From assembly GCA_937901915.1 (NCBI GenBank), contig CALGUD010000079.1, positions 1 through 6,545 of the forward strand: a DNA stretch of 6,545 nt. The letters are read 5' to 3'. Made by a program: the position numbers and the translations under genes. Under the pieces are notes generated by a model. The model saw only the letters and a list, made by a program, of their open reading frames with translations, had not been told where the DNA came from and made no database searches. This stretch comes from an uncultured Flavobacteriaceae bacterium. GTDB taxonomy: Bacteria > Bacteroidota > Bacteroidia > Flavobacteriales > Flavobacteriaceae. Below, piece by piece: positions 1 through 5,958 of this stretch; within the stretch, counting starts at the first letter, position 1; each line of letters starts with the position of its first letter.

Positions 1-76
1 GATCGCAAATTTCCTGGAATAGGGTTCTTGTTCCCCGCAGCCCCGCAAAGCAGACTATAAGTAATGCGAAGCTTAT

Positions 77-454
77 GTGCGGGTTAAGTTTTTATTTTAT
101 GTAATTTTTCAGGCATTTGGGGTTTATTTCTGTCTCTACCTGCTTATTCCAAAATTGCTTGAAAAGGGACATATACTATTGTTTCTTTTAAGTATGCTAG
201 CCAATATAATTTTGGTATCAATTATTATTACTTCCGGCTATTTTGTTGCAGCAGGGCTTTTTGGATATGATGCCAATGTACTTTATTTTAAGGATAAGCC
301 TCCTTTTGAAGCTTTTAAAAATAGTGCTTTGCCATCAACCTTTTCTTCTATGGCTATTGCTATGAGTATTAAGCTTGGTAAAAATTGGCTGGAATCTCAA
401 CAAAAAAGGCAACTATTAGAAAAGAAAAGTTGGAAACAGAACTCAAGTTTTTAA
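77..454 (+). CDS. N-terminal membrane part of a LytS-like sensor histidine kinase (frame-disrupted)
   Basis: This is the membrane-anchoring half of a two-component sensor kinase of the LytS/YehU (His_kinase, PF06580) type. Hydrophobic segments lie at about residues 5-25, 33-58 and 85-103, followed by a basic, coiled-coil-like linker (ESQQKRQLLEK) that normally leads straight into the kinase core. The frame then runs off into a non-homologous tail (KSWKQNSSF) and stops, while the kinase core continues in the -1 frame. Adding one A to the A-run at 420-423 would restore LLEKEKLETELKFLKSQ, the usual sequence at this junction. The start is a GTG chosen because an in-frame TAA lies at 62-64; there is no clear ribosome binding site. 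Family members often have about four membrane helices and 340-360 residues, whereas the repaired protein would have about 325, so the first helix may be missing. The reading frame is certain; its status as an expressed gene is not. Confidence 0.7.
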   Translation: MRVKFLFYVIFQAFGVYFCLYLLIPKLLEKGHILLFLLSMLANIILVSIIITSGYFVAAGLFGYDANVLYFKDKPPFEAFKNSALPSTFSSMAIAMSIKLGKNWLESQQKRQLLEKKSWKQNSSF

Positions 455-1053
455 AATCACAGTTCAACCCTCATTTTCTTTTTAATACTATTAATTCCAT
501 TTTCGTATTAATTGATAAAAATACGGCCATGGCTTCTGAATCTTTGGCAAAATTTTCGGGATTACTACGCTATCAATTGTATGAATGTAATGAATCACAG
601 ATTCCGCTGGAAAGAGAAATAGCCTATATTAAAAGCTTTATCGAATTAGAGGAATTACGGCAGAATGCAAATTTTGAATTGCAGGCAGATTTGCCAAAAA
701 ACTCAGGAAAACTCGCCATTGCACCATTTATACTCATGCCATTTATAGAAAATGCTTTTAAACATGTAGCAAAAGATGGTAAAAATGATAAAAACTGGAT
801 TAAAATAGAAATGCATATAGAAAAAAGCCAGATGATATTCAGCGTGAGCAATAATGTTTCTAAAAATGGTATATCTTCAGGCGATGTGGTAAAATATAAT
901 GGATTAGGATTAAAAAATGTGCAGAGAAGACTGGATTTATTGTACCCGGATTTACATAAAATGGAAATAAAAGAAACAGATGGCATTTTTGAAGTAAGCC
1001 TTCTGTTGAATTTAAATGAATATCAAAAACAGGAAAAAATAGTCAATGATTAA
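385..1053 (+). CDS. Kinase core of the LytS-like sensor histidine kinase (C-terminal part)
   Basis: This is the cytoplasmic catalytic part of the split kinase; it would autophosphorylate and pass phosphate to the LytTR regulator encoded next. Residues 20-35 carry the PF06580 motif LKSQFNPHFLFNTINS, with the predicted phospho-accepting histidine at residue 30 (CAT at 472-474). The ATPase N-box follows as FIENAFKH (Asn123) and the G-box as NGLGLKNVQRRL (Gly173, Gly175). The first 12 or so residues of this frame (from a TTG) are probably not native: they overlap the membrane part in the other frame, and similarity to the family begins at KEKLETELK. The stop codon overlaps the start of the response regulator by 8 bases, as in translationally coupled pairs. 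Homology is very clear. Whether a working kinase is made depends on whether the upstream one-base loss is real. Base composition is the most A/T-rich of the window. Confidence 0.88.
   Translation: MAGISTKKATIRKEKLETELKFLKSQFNPHFLFNTINSIFVLIDKNTAMASESLAKFSGLLRYQLYECNESQIPLEREIAYIKSFIELEELRQNANFELQADLPKNSGKLAIAPFILMPFIENAFKHVAKDGKNDKNWIKIEMHIEKSQMIFSVSNNVSKNGISSGDVVKYNGLGLKNVQRRLDLLYPDLHKMEIKETDGIFEVSLLLNLNEYQKQEKIVND
416..429 (+). other. Probable frameshift site (one A missing)
   Basis: TTA GAA AAG AAA AGT reads as LEKKS in the upstream frame, whereas the family expects LEKEKLE. One more A in the run at 420-423 gives TTA GAA AAA GAA AAG TTG GAA and joins the membrane and kinase halves in frame. 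A homopolymer sequencing error, a true mutation, or phase variation would all look the same here. Confidence 0.75.
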
Positions 1054-1777
1054 ATGTGTTGTTATAGATGATGAGCCATTGGCCAGGGAATGTATTGTAA
1101 ATTATATCAAAGAAGTTGATTTTTTACAAGTAGCAGGCCAGGGGAGTACCCCGTTGGAACTCACAGAAATTTTAAGCAATACGGCGGTGGATCTCATATT
1201 TTTGGATGTACAGATGCCGCTTATGAACGGTATTGAATTTTTAAAAATGTCAGAAAGCCTGCCTATGATTATTTTAACTACTGCATATCCCAGCTATGCC
1301 CTGGAAGGGTATGAACTTAACGTATTGGACTATTTATTAAAACCCATCACGTTCAACCGCTTTTTTAAAAGTGCCCTAAAAGCAAAAGAACAATACAATC
1401 TTCATAACCAAACTCTTAATACCCAGGAAACACAGGTTACTGATGATTATTTTTTTATAAAGTGCAACGGTAAGTATGAAAAAGTATATTTTGATGATAT
1501 ATTATTTGTACAAGCCATGCAGAATTATGTGATTATTTATACCAAGGAACAAAAATTCACTACACTTCTGAATTTAAAAACAGTTGCACAGTACCTGGAT
1601 ACGAATATGTTTTTACAGGTTCACAAATCCTACATAGTTTCTGTTCCTAAAATAAACAGGCTGGAAACTCATGAGATCATGATCTGTGATCATAAAATAC
1701 CCATCAGCCGAAACTTCAGAAAAGAAGTGGTGGAACAAATAGTAGGGAATAAACTTTGGAAGAATAATAATGGGTAA
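1046..1777 (+). CDS. LytTR-family response regulator
   Basis: A DNA-binding response regulator of the LytR/AlgR class, 243 residues, which is normal for the family. The receiver domain (about 1-120) has the acidic pair Asp8-Asp9, the phosphoacceptor Asp54 in FLDVQMP, Thr78/Thr79 and Lys99 in DYLLKP, so it looks fully functional. The LytTR domain (about 134-232) has the usual landmarks: YFFIKCNGKYEKV, the ILFVQAMQNYV strand, FLQVHKSYIV and IPISRNFRKEV. Its ATG lies 8 bases inside the kinase gene, so the two are co-transcribed and probably translationally coupled. Proteins of this class bind as dimers to direct repeats near promoters; I could not identify such repeats upstream of the divergent or convergent genes here. 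Control of the neighbouring esterase operon is possible from position alone but is not shown by the sequence. Confidence 0.96.
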   Translation: MIKCVVIDDEPLARECIVNYIKEVDFLQVAGQGSTPLELTEILSNTAVDLIFLDVQMPLMNGIEFLKMSESLPMIILTTAYPSYALEGYELNVLDYLLKPITFNRFFKSALKAKEQYNLHNQTLNTQETQVTDDYFFIKCNGKYEKVYFDDILFVQAMQNYVIIYTKEQKFTTLLNLKTVAQYLDTNMFLQVHKSYIVSVPKINRLETHEIMICDHKIPISRNFRKEVVEQIVGNKLWKNNNG

Positions 1778-1791
1778 TATTATTATCTAAA

Positions 1792-1839
1792 AACCTCACA
1801 GGTTTCTGTATTGGCGGGTAATTTTAAACCTGTGAGGTT
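1792..1839. terminator. Bidirectional terminator hairpin between convergent operons
   Basis: AACCTCACAGGTTT (1792-1805) is a perfect 14-bp inverted repeat of AAACCTGTGAGGTT (1826-1839), with a 20-base loop. A T-run follows at about 1845-1857 on the plus strand, and an A-rich stretch precedes it (1788-1793), giving U-rich RNA on the minus strand. It sits exactly between the response regulator stop (1777) and the facing hydrolase stop (1845). From memory, this core recurs as an intergenic element in flavobacterial genomes; I could not check this. Confidence 0.8.
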
Positions 1840-1844
1840 GAGAA

Positions 1845-2597
1845 TTATTTTTTTTCTTGCGAAAAAAGCCATTTGCTCAATTCTTTTTCCTCTAAAACAT
1901 TTTCCCAACTATCGTATTCAATACCCATACACTCGGTGTATTTTACTTTCTTACCTCCCAGCCATACAATTTTCTCATAAATCTGGCTTGGACTTGGAAG
2001 CCTTGCAGGCTTTATATGGCTATGATACAGATAAAATATCCAGAGTGGTGTAGAAAGCAGTTTCTCTTCTACTTCTAAGCTAACAGCTCCGCGAACAGTA
2101 ACAGCCGCCGCAAACTTTCCGGGGTAATTGCACAATACTGAGAAAACACCAGTAGCCCCCATGTCTATACCATAGATATAAAGTCTGCTAGCATCAATAC
2201 TGTAGTTTTTAATTAATAAATCAACCAACGCTAATACTTTTTTTTGTGCATTGAGATTGCTTTTATCCCAGGTAGTACCCCAACCTATCATATGTTCAGT
2301 TGTTTTGGGTGTTAATACAAAGGACGGGTTTAAAGTTTGAACGGATTCTTTATACCAATAATTACCACGGAAAATGGTATCATTGCCACCGTGCAAATAA
2401 ACAATAAGCGGATACGATTTGCCAGCATCATAATTAGCCGGCTTAAACAGGTCATACGGCATTCCTTTATAGCTATTTTGTTCATAGGTTTCGTATTTAT
2501 CAGTAAGTTGGGCTTTCATAAGCTGTATAAATAGTATAAAAAACATCATGGATAAGATTCCCGGCTTCCAATGCCTTTTGTTATATTGTATTTTCAT
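1845..2597 (-). CDS. Exported alpha/beta-hydrolase protein with the nucleophile Ser replaced by Asp
   Basis: A 250-residue exported protein of the alpha/beta-hydrolase fold, closest in pattern to LpqC / carboxylesterase / 'prolyl oligopeptidase family' proteins of Bacteroidota. A signal-like hydrophobic stretch spans about residues 13-27 and ends in MKAQ. Landmarks are MPYDLFKPANYD (46-57), the oxyanion-hole strand YPLIVYLHGG (62-71), the nucleophile elbow LYIYGIDMGATG (139-150), the late strand PLWIFYLYHSH (184-194) and YTECMGIEYDSW (220-231). Relatives usually have GxSMGG at the elbow, an Asp after the late strand, and GHDSW near the end. Here the serine is Asp145 (GAC), the acid region reads YLYHSH, and the His position is Tyr228. 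The fold seems intact but the classical triad is absent, which suggests a pseudoenzyme. Last gene of the four-gene minus-strand operon, 54 bases after the NTF2-like gene. Its substrate or ligand is unknown. Confidence 0.9.
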   Translation of the reverse strand: MKIQYNKRHWKPGILSMMFFILFIQLMKAQLTDKYETYEQNSYKGMPYDLFKPANYDAGKSYPLIVYLHGGNDTIFRGNYWYKESVQTLNPSFVLTPKTTEHMIGWGTTWDKSNLNAQKKVLALVDLLIKNYSIDASRLYIYGIDMGATGVFSVLCNYPGKFAAAVTVRGAVSLEVEEKLLSTPLWIFYLYHSHIKPARLPSPSQIYEKIVWLGGKKVKYTECMGIEYDSWENVLEEKELSKWLFSQEKK

Positions 2598-2630
2598 TTA
2601 GGTATTTTATGATTTGAAACTGGTTCCATG

Positions 2631-2655
2631 CTAAAGGTAAAGCGTTTTACTTTAG
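2631..2655 (-). other. Imperfect intercistronic stem-loop
   Basis: CTAAAGGTAAA (2631-2641) pairs with TTTACTTTAG (2646-2655) apart from one bulged G, with a 4-base loop. It begins at the stop codon of the NTF2-like gene and precedes the last gene of the operon. It has no U-tract and is A/T-rich, so it is unlikely to be a strong terminator. It could be an mRNA processing or stability element, or chance. Confidence 0.3.
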
Positions 2656-3590
2656 TCATACATTCCCATTTTCCTGATAAGTTTTAAAGAGCAGTCAGGT
2701 TCTCTCCTCCATATCCCAATATTTTTTCCTGTCCCTACACCAGAGGAATCACCATTTCTCCAGTTTGCCACATGTGTTGCATATTCAATCACATAATCCC
2801 CAAGGTTATCAATGCGGTCATTACGGATGTCGAGCTTTTCAAAAACGGGCATTTCTTTGGCGTGTATATCAAAATATTCATCTAGCGCTTTTCTTCCCTC
2901 AATGATTGGGCTGTAATTAGGAATTAGCATGGCATCATCAGCATAAAACATAGTCCAGGTTTTTGCGTCATGTTGGGTGATAGCCACCTCAGATAGTTTG
3001 TTAAGCGCAGCCAGTTCAAAACTGATTTTGCTGTTGATGGGCAAATGTGGCTGAAGGGCCATCTGAACTGCCGGCACTTCGTGGAACCTTAAGTGTTGAT
3101 CAATTTCGTCATACCATTGGTCATAATTCCAGGCTTCAGTAATGAGATTCAACTTTCCGTCTTTTGATTCTTCCCAAATATTCATATATGTGCCGATAAG
3201 TTCATATTCTTTTCCGGTAATTTTCAAGGCTATTTTCATCGATAACTTTCCCAACTCCATCACCTGTGAGCCCAGATCAAGAACTTCTATTTTATTTCTA
3301 TTATATGATTTAACGTCAAACCGATCAGAAAAGGCTTTATGGTATAAGATGGTATTGTCTTTTCCCATGATGGTCTTTTGAAACTCGGGCATCAACCGGA
3401 TGTTTTCTGAGAAATAGCCGGCTACAAGTTCAGGGTTTTTGTTCACAAGACTTTTGATATAATCAGCCCTGAACTTCTTTAAGTGAGCGACGGTCTTTTC
3501 ATTTGTTTTTAAAGTATTCTGAGCAAAAGAATGTGTAGCGTTTATGAAGATTAGCGGGATTATTAAAAATAAGATGTTTATTTTTTTCAT
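2652..3590 (-). CDS. Exported protein with two NTF2/SnoaL-like domains (DUF4440 type)
   Basis: A 312-residue secreted or periplasmic protein. Residues 1-24 form a clear signal peptide (MKKINILFLIIPLI, ending SFAQ). Two NTF2-like cone domains follow, at about 33-157 and 190-312, and look like an internal duplication. FSENIRLMPEFQKTIMGKDN (60-79) matches FYADDAMLIPNYSPIIEGRK (215-234), LGSQVMELG (106-114) matches LGDYVIEYA (263-271), and the C-terminal strand pairs MNIWEESKDGKLNLI with IGIWRREPDCSLKLI. Domains of this fold bind or transform small hydrophobic molecules in a deep pocket (SnoaL cyclases, ketosteroid isomerase) or serve as dimerisation and binding modules. No specific catalytic set is evident. 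It lies 27 bases after the second esterase paralogue and 54 before the last hydrolase, so it is probably co-transcribed with both. No Shine-Dalgarno sequence; the upstream is A/T-rich, as is usual in this phylum. The specific function is unknown. Confidence 0.9.
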   Translation of the reverse strand: MKKINILFLIIPLIFINATHSFAQNTLKTNEKTVAHLKKFRADYIKSLVNKNPELVAGYFSENIRLMPEFQKTIMGKDNTILYHKAFSDRFDVKSYNRNKIEVLDLGSQVMELGKLSMKIALKITGKEYELIGTYMNIWEESKDGKLNLITEAWNYDQWYDEIDQHLRFHEVPAVQMALQPHLPINSKISFELAALNKLSEVAITQHDAKTWTMFYADDAMLIPNYSPIIEGRKALDEYFDIHAKEMPVFEKLDIRNDRIDNLGDYVIEYATHVANWRNGDSSGVGTGKNIGIWRREPDCSLKLIRKMGMYD

Positions 3591-3617
3591 GATATTTATT
3601 AAGTTTGTTGTTATTTT

Positions 3618-4679
3618 TTATTCAAACACAAGATGCCGGTTAAAAAATGGAAGTACCCTGGTATAGAACCGACCCTCTTCTGTCCAGTTTTTATCCCAAT
3701 GATTACCACGATATTCTTCGCCCTCATGCTCTATTCCTAAATCCTCAAGCTTGCGGCAGAATGCCTGGTTTGCATATACATGAGAGGGAACAGGATCATA
3801 ACGGCCCCAATCTAATGCTAAACCACGTAAGCTTTGAAGATTGGCAGCATATGTATCCAAAAGACCATCGAGTAGCCAGTTAGACTGTACTTTTCTTGTA
3901 TTTCCTACATGAAGCTTAGGCTCATCATTTTCCAATTCAATCCAAAAATCGCAATAAAACGGTAGGCGTTCGGGGTTTGGGAGATATCCCTGGCTTACGG
4001 TTACAAATATTTGCGCACGTACATCTCCTTCCAGGTCTGCGAATGAAGTTGCCTGGTGTATTTTTTTCCAATCAATCGGATTTACTGCCCATGGCATATA
4101 ACCAGAACCTGTTGCTACCGGATGCAATGCGTAGGCTACACTAAAAACATCGGCATGTACCATAGCAAGCTTTAAAGCTCCGTATCCACCAAAGAAGTCG
4201 CCAGTTAAAGCACGGCTATTTCGATGAGACAGCGTACGAAACTTATTATCGATAAAGGGCACAAGTTCTTTAACTGTGAAATCCAACCAACGCCCGCTGA
4301 TTGTAGAGTTCTCATATAAGCTTCCAATACTTTGTGTGCTGTAATCTGCTACAACCAGAATAAACTCCTTTACAACTCCATTTGCGAAACCTTTTTCCAT
4401 CAGGGTTACAAGATTTTCGTCTTGGAACATTTGGTCCGGGCTCCAGAATATGTTATGAAGGTAATATACAACAGGATAGGACTTCCCGGACTCAGTATAG
4501 CTGGGTGGGAGATATATTTTGACACTTCGGTTTGGGTCGAGATTAACACGGTTGTCGCGGAGTATAGAAGATGAAAGGTTCTCCGTTATTACTGTGCCAT
4601 GCTTGATTTCTTGTGCAGAAACGTAAGCATTAAAGCATATAAGCATTATGAATAAACCGATAAATTTAATTTGTATCAT
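3618..4679 (-). CDS. Exported esterase-D-like protein, paralogue 1 (Ser to Phe at the nucleophile elbow)
   Basis: A 353-residue exported protein of the putative esterase family (PF00756: esterase D, feruloyl esterase, enterochelin esterase). The signal peptide covers residues 1-23 (hydrophobic 6-20, ending VSAQ). Then come a beta-sheet entry (RSVKIYLPPSY, 51-61), the oxyanion strand YPVVYYLHNIF (68-78), ELVPFIDNKFRT (138-149), the elbow RALTGDFFGGYGALKLAM (156-173) and DVFSVAYALHP. Active relatives read GHSMGGYGAL at the elbow, so the nucleophile serine is Phe162 here (TTC, complement of 4194-4196). A possible acid, Asp295 (GRYDPVP), and a possible catalytic His327 (RGNHW) remain. Loss of only the nucleophile suggests either a recently inactivated enzyme or a ligand-binding role. 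It is the downstream member of a tandem pair, about 80% identical to its paralogue over residues 24-190 by eye and less so after that. Second annotated gene of the operon. Confidence 0.92.
   Translation of the reverse strand: MIQIKFIGLFIMLICFNAYVSAQEIKHGTVITENLSSSILRDNRVNLDPNRSVKIYLPPSYTESGKSYPVVYYLHNIFWSPDQMFQDENLVTLMEKGFANGVVKEFILVVADYSTQSIGSLYENSTISGRWLDFTVKELVPFIDNKFRTLSHRNSRALTGDFFGGYGALKLAMVHADVFSVAYALHPVATGSGYMPWAVNPIDWKKIHQATSFADLEGDVRAQIFVTVSQGYLPNPERLPFYCDFWIELENDEPKLHVGNTRKVQSNWLLDGLLDTYAANLQSLRGLALDWGRYDPVPSHVYANQAFCRKLEDLGIEHEGEEYRGNHWDKNWTEEGRFYTRVLPFFNRHLVFE
4135..4169. repeat. 35-bp segment identical to 5233-5267 within the paralogous pair
   Basis: The 35 bases beginning GCTACACTAAAAACATCG occur identically at 4135-4169 and 5233-5267, in matching positions of the two paralogues, encoding the region LAMVHADVFSVA just after the nucleophile elbow. 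Synonymous sites elsewhere in the pair have diverged a good deal, so this identical block suggests local gene conversion or strong constraint. Confidence 0.8.
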
Positions 4680-4706
4680 AAGAGGTAGGTTAGGAATTTT
4701 TTTAGT

Positions 4707-5783
4707 TTAATTTTTTGTATCAAATACGAGATGCCTGTTAAAAAACGGAAGCACCCTGGCATAGAACCGGCCGTTTTCTGTCCATGTCCTGTTTCCCGGA
4801 TCTCCCCGATATTCTTCGGCTTCATGCTCAACCCCCAGGTCTTCCAACCTGCGACTGAATGCCCTGTTAGATTCCACATGTGCCTGCGTAGTATCAAATC
4901 GGCCCCAATCAAGAGCAAGGCCACGCATGGTTCGTAGGTTTTTAGCAGACTCTGCCAGTGTTTCCTCTAGGTGGAAACCTTCTTTTGCCTTTCTTGTGTT
5001 TTCCGGATGAAGCTTGGGTTCTCCGTTTTCGAGCTCGGTAAAGTAGTCACAGTAAAATGGTGGACGGTCCGGGTTTGGAAGGAATCCTTGTCCAACGGTA
5101 ACAAATATCTGGGCACGTCCATCGCCTTCTAGATCGGCGAACGATTTCGCATTATAGATCTTGTTCCAGTCAATTTGCAATGTAGACCAGGGCAAAGAGC
5201 CAATTCCGGTGGCTACGGGATGTAATGCATAAGCTACACTAAAAACATCGGCATGTACCATAGCAAGTTTTAGTGCACCACGGCCACCAAAAAGATCCCC
5301 CGTTAAAGCACGGCTGTCCCTATGTGGAAGAGTTCTGAACTTATTATCTATAAAAGGTACCAATTCCTCAACGGTAAAGTCTAACCAGCGTCCGCTTATA
5401 GGTGAATTTTCATAAATACTTCCTGTACTAGGTGTACTATAATCTGCTGCTACAAAAATAAATTCCTCTACCATCCCATTTGAAAAACCACGCTCTATAA
5501 GGTTCACAAGGTTTCCGTCTTCAAACATTTGTTCCGGACTCCAGAATATATTGTGAAAGTAATATACAACAGGATAAGACTTACCGGATTCAGCATAGCC
5601 CGGAGGTAGGTACACTTTAACACTACGGTCTGGTTTGAGGCCGGTACGGTTTTCGCGGAGTATGGTAGATGAAAGGGTTTCCGTAACTAGAGTGCCGTGT
5701 TTAACTTCCTGTGCAAATACATTTACATTGAGATTCATAAGTGCTGTGAATAGAAGCATATAGATTAATTTTGTTTGTGTCAT
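4707..5783 (-). CDS. Exported esterase-D-like protein, paralogue 2 (nucleophile Ser and catalytic His both lost)
   Basis: A 358-residue exported PF00756-type protein and the first large gene of the minus-strand operon. The signal peptide spans residues 1-25 (hydrophobic 6-20, ending VFAQ). The domain order matches its neighbour: RSVKVYLPPGY (53-63), YPVVYYFHNIF (70-80), FTVEELVPFIDNKFRT, the elbow RALTGDLFGGRGALKLAM (158-175), YALHPVATG and a C-terminal LPFFNRHLVF. The position of the nucleophile serine is Leu164 (CTT, complement of 5292-5294). The position matching His327 of the paralogue is Pro329 (RGDPGN). Asp297 of the acid region is kept. With two triad members missing, ordinary serine-esterase chemistry is very unlikely, yet the reading frame and the rest of the fold are well preserved, which argues for selection on another role such as binding or scaffolding. 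The gene is noticeably richer in G+C (about 45-50% in sampled lines) than the kinase at the left. It ends 27 bases before the next gene. Confidence 0.92.
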   Translation of the reverse strand: MTQTKLIYMLLFTALMNLNVNVFAQEVKHGTLVTETLSSTILRENRTGLKPDRSVKVYLPPGYAESGKSYPVVYYFHNIFWSPEQMFEDGNLVNLIERGFSNGMVEEFIFVAADYSTPSTGSIYENSPISGRWLDFTVEELVPFIDNKFRTLPHRDSRALTGDLFGGRGALKLAMVHADVFSVAYALHPVATGIGSLPWSTLQIDWNKIYNAKSFADLEGDGRAQIFVTVGQGFLPNPDRPPFYCDYFTELENGEPKLHPENTRKAKEGFHLEETLAESAKNLRTMRGLALDWGRFDTTQAHVESNRAFSRRLEDLGVEHEAEEYRGDPGNRTWTENGRFYARVLPFFNRHLVFDTKN

Positions 5784-5797
5784 GTGTATTATTTTTA

Positions 5798-5926
5798 TTA
5801 AAGATGGTTTTGTGTTGAATTATTTGATTCCAGAATCCTGTACCGTAACTGTGCCAAAACTATAGTTCCAATAATCACGGAAAAAATGATCTTGACCACC
5901 TGCATCCTCTCAAGTACCAAATGCAT
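5798..5926 (-). CDS. Possible small single-helix membrane protein (hypothetical, or gene remnant)
   Basis: An open frame of 42 codons from ATG at 5926 (51 if the GTG at 5956 is used; the frame is open from 5965). It begins MHLVLERMQVVK and continues with a hydrophobic helix (IIFSVIIGTIVLAQ) and a basic flank (LRYR), then a polar tail ESNNSTQNHL. It ends 14 bases before the ATG of the first esterase-like gene on the same strand, so it could be the operon leader gene. The alternating hydrophobic core with positive charge at its ends looks like a real transmembrane segment rather than random A/T-rich translation. I recognise no family. It could instead be the leftover of a decayed sensor or regulator. 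A TAnnTTTG-like motif lies inside it, which weakens the case if that promoter is the real one. Confidence 0.35.
   Translation of the reverse strand: MHLVLERMQVVKIIFSVIIGTIVLAQLRYRILESNNSTQNHL
5855..5862 (-). promoter_or_regulatory. Candidate -7 element (TAGTTTTG) for the esterase operon
   Basis: On the minus strand TAGTTTTG matches the Bacteroidota -7 consensus TAnnTTTG in full. It would place a start near 5848 and give a 5' leader of about 65 bases before the first large gene. The -33 position is only a T-run (TTTTTT), not TTTG, so support is partial, and the site falls within the possible small ORF. Confidence 0.35.
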
Positions 5927-5958
5927 CCTTAAAATGATAAAAGGAAATAACAGCACAC

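Noticed and set aside
64..87. ATG at 64 as the kinase start
   Set aside because: It is in the wrong frame and meets a stop after seven codons.
402..424. Programmed -1 ribosomal frameshift joining the two kinase halves
   Set aside because: The run AAAAAAG at 402-408 looks slippery, but the zero-frame codons are CAA AAA AGG, not the A-AAA-AAG phase needed. The conserved LEKEKLE junction is best restored by one extra A at 420-423, and such kinases are not known to use frameshifting.
624..986. Minus-strand frame opposite the kinase core
   Set aside because: Antisense to the HisK/ATPase region, whose motifs are unmistakable; the hydrophobic translation is a by-product of A/T-rich coding sequence.
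1811..2053. Plus-strand open frame overlapping the terminator and the last hydrolase gene
   Set aside because: It is antisense to a gene with clear homology, crosses the hairpin, and its translation resembles no protein.
2598..2651. Internal promoter for the last hydrolase gene (TACCTTTA on the minus strand)
   Set aside because: The -7-like motif has no TTTG or TTG at the required distance, so co-transcription with the upstream genes is simpler.
3647..3883. Plus-strand frame antisense to esterase paralogue 1
   Set aside because: Similar shadow frames appear opposite the matching region of paralogue 2 (4731-4937), as expected from complementing conserved codons; no start signal or homology.
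4676..4924. Second minus-strand frame inside the 3' end of paralogue 2
   Set aside because: Fully contained in another frame of a convincing gene and without recognisable domains.
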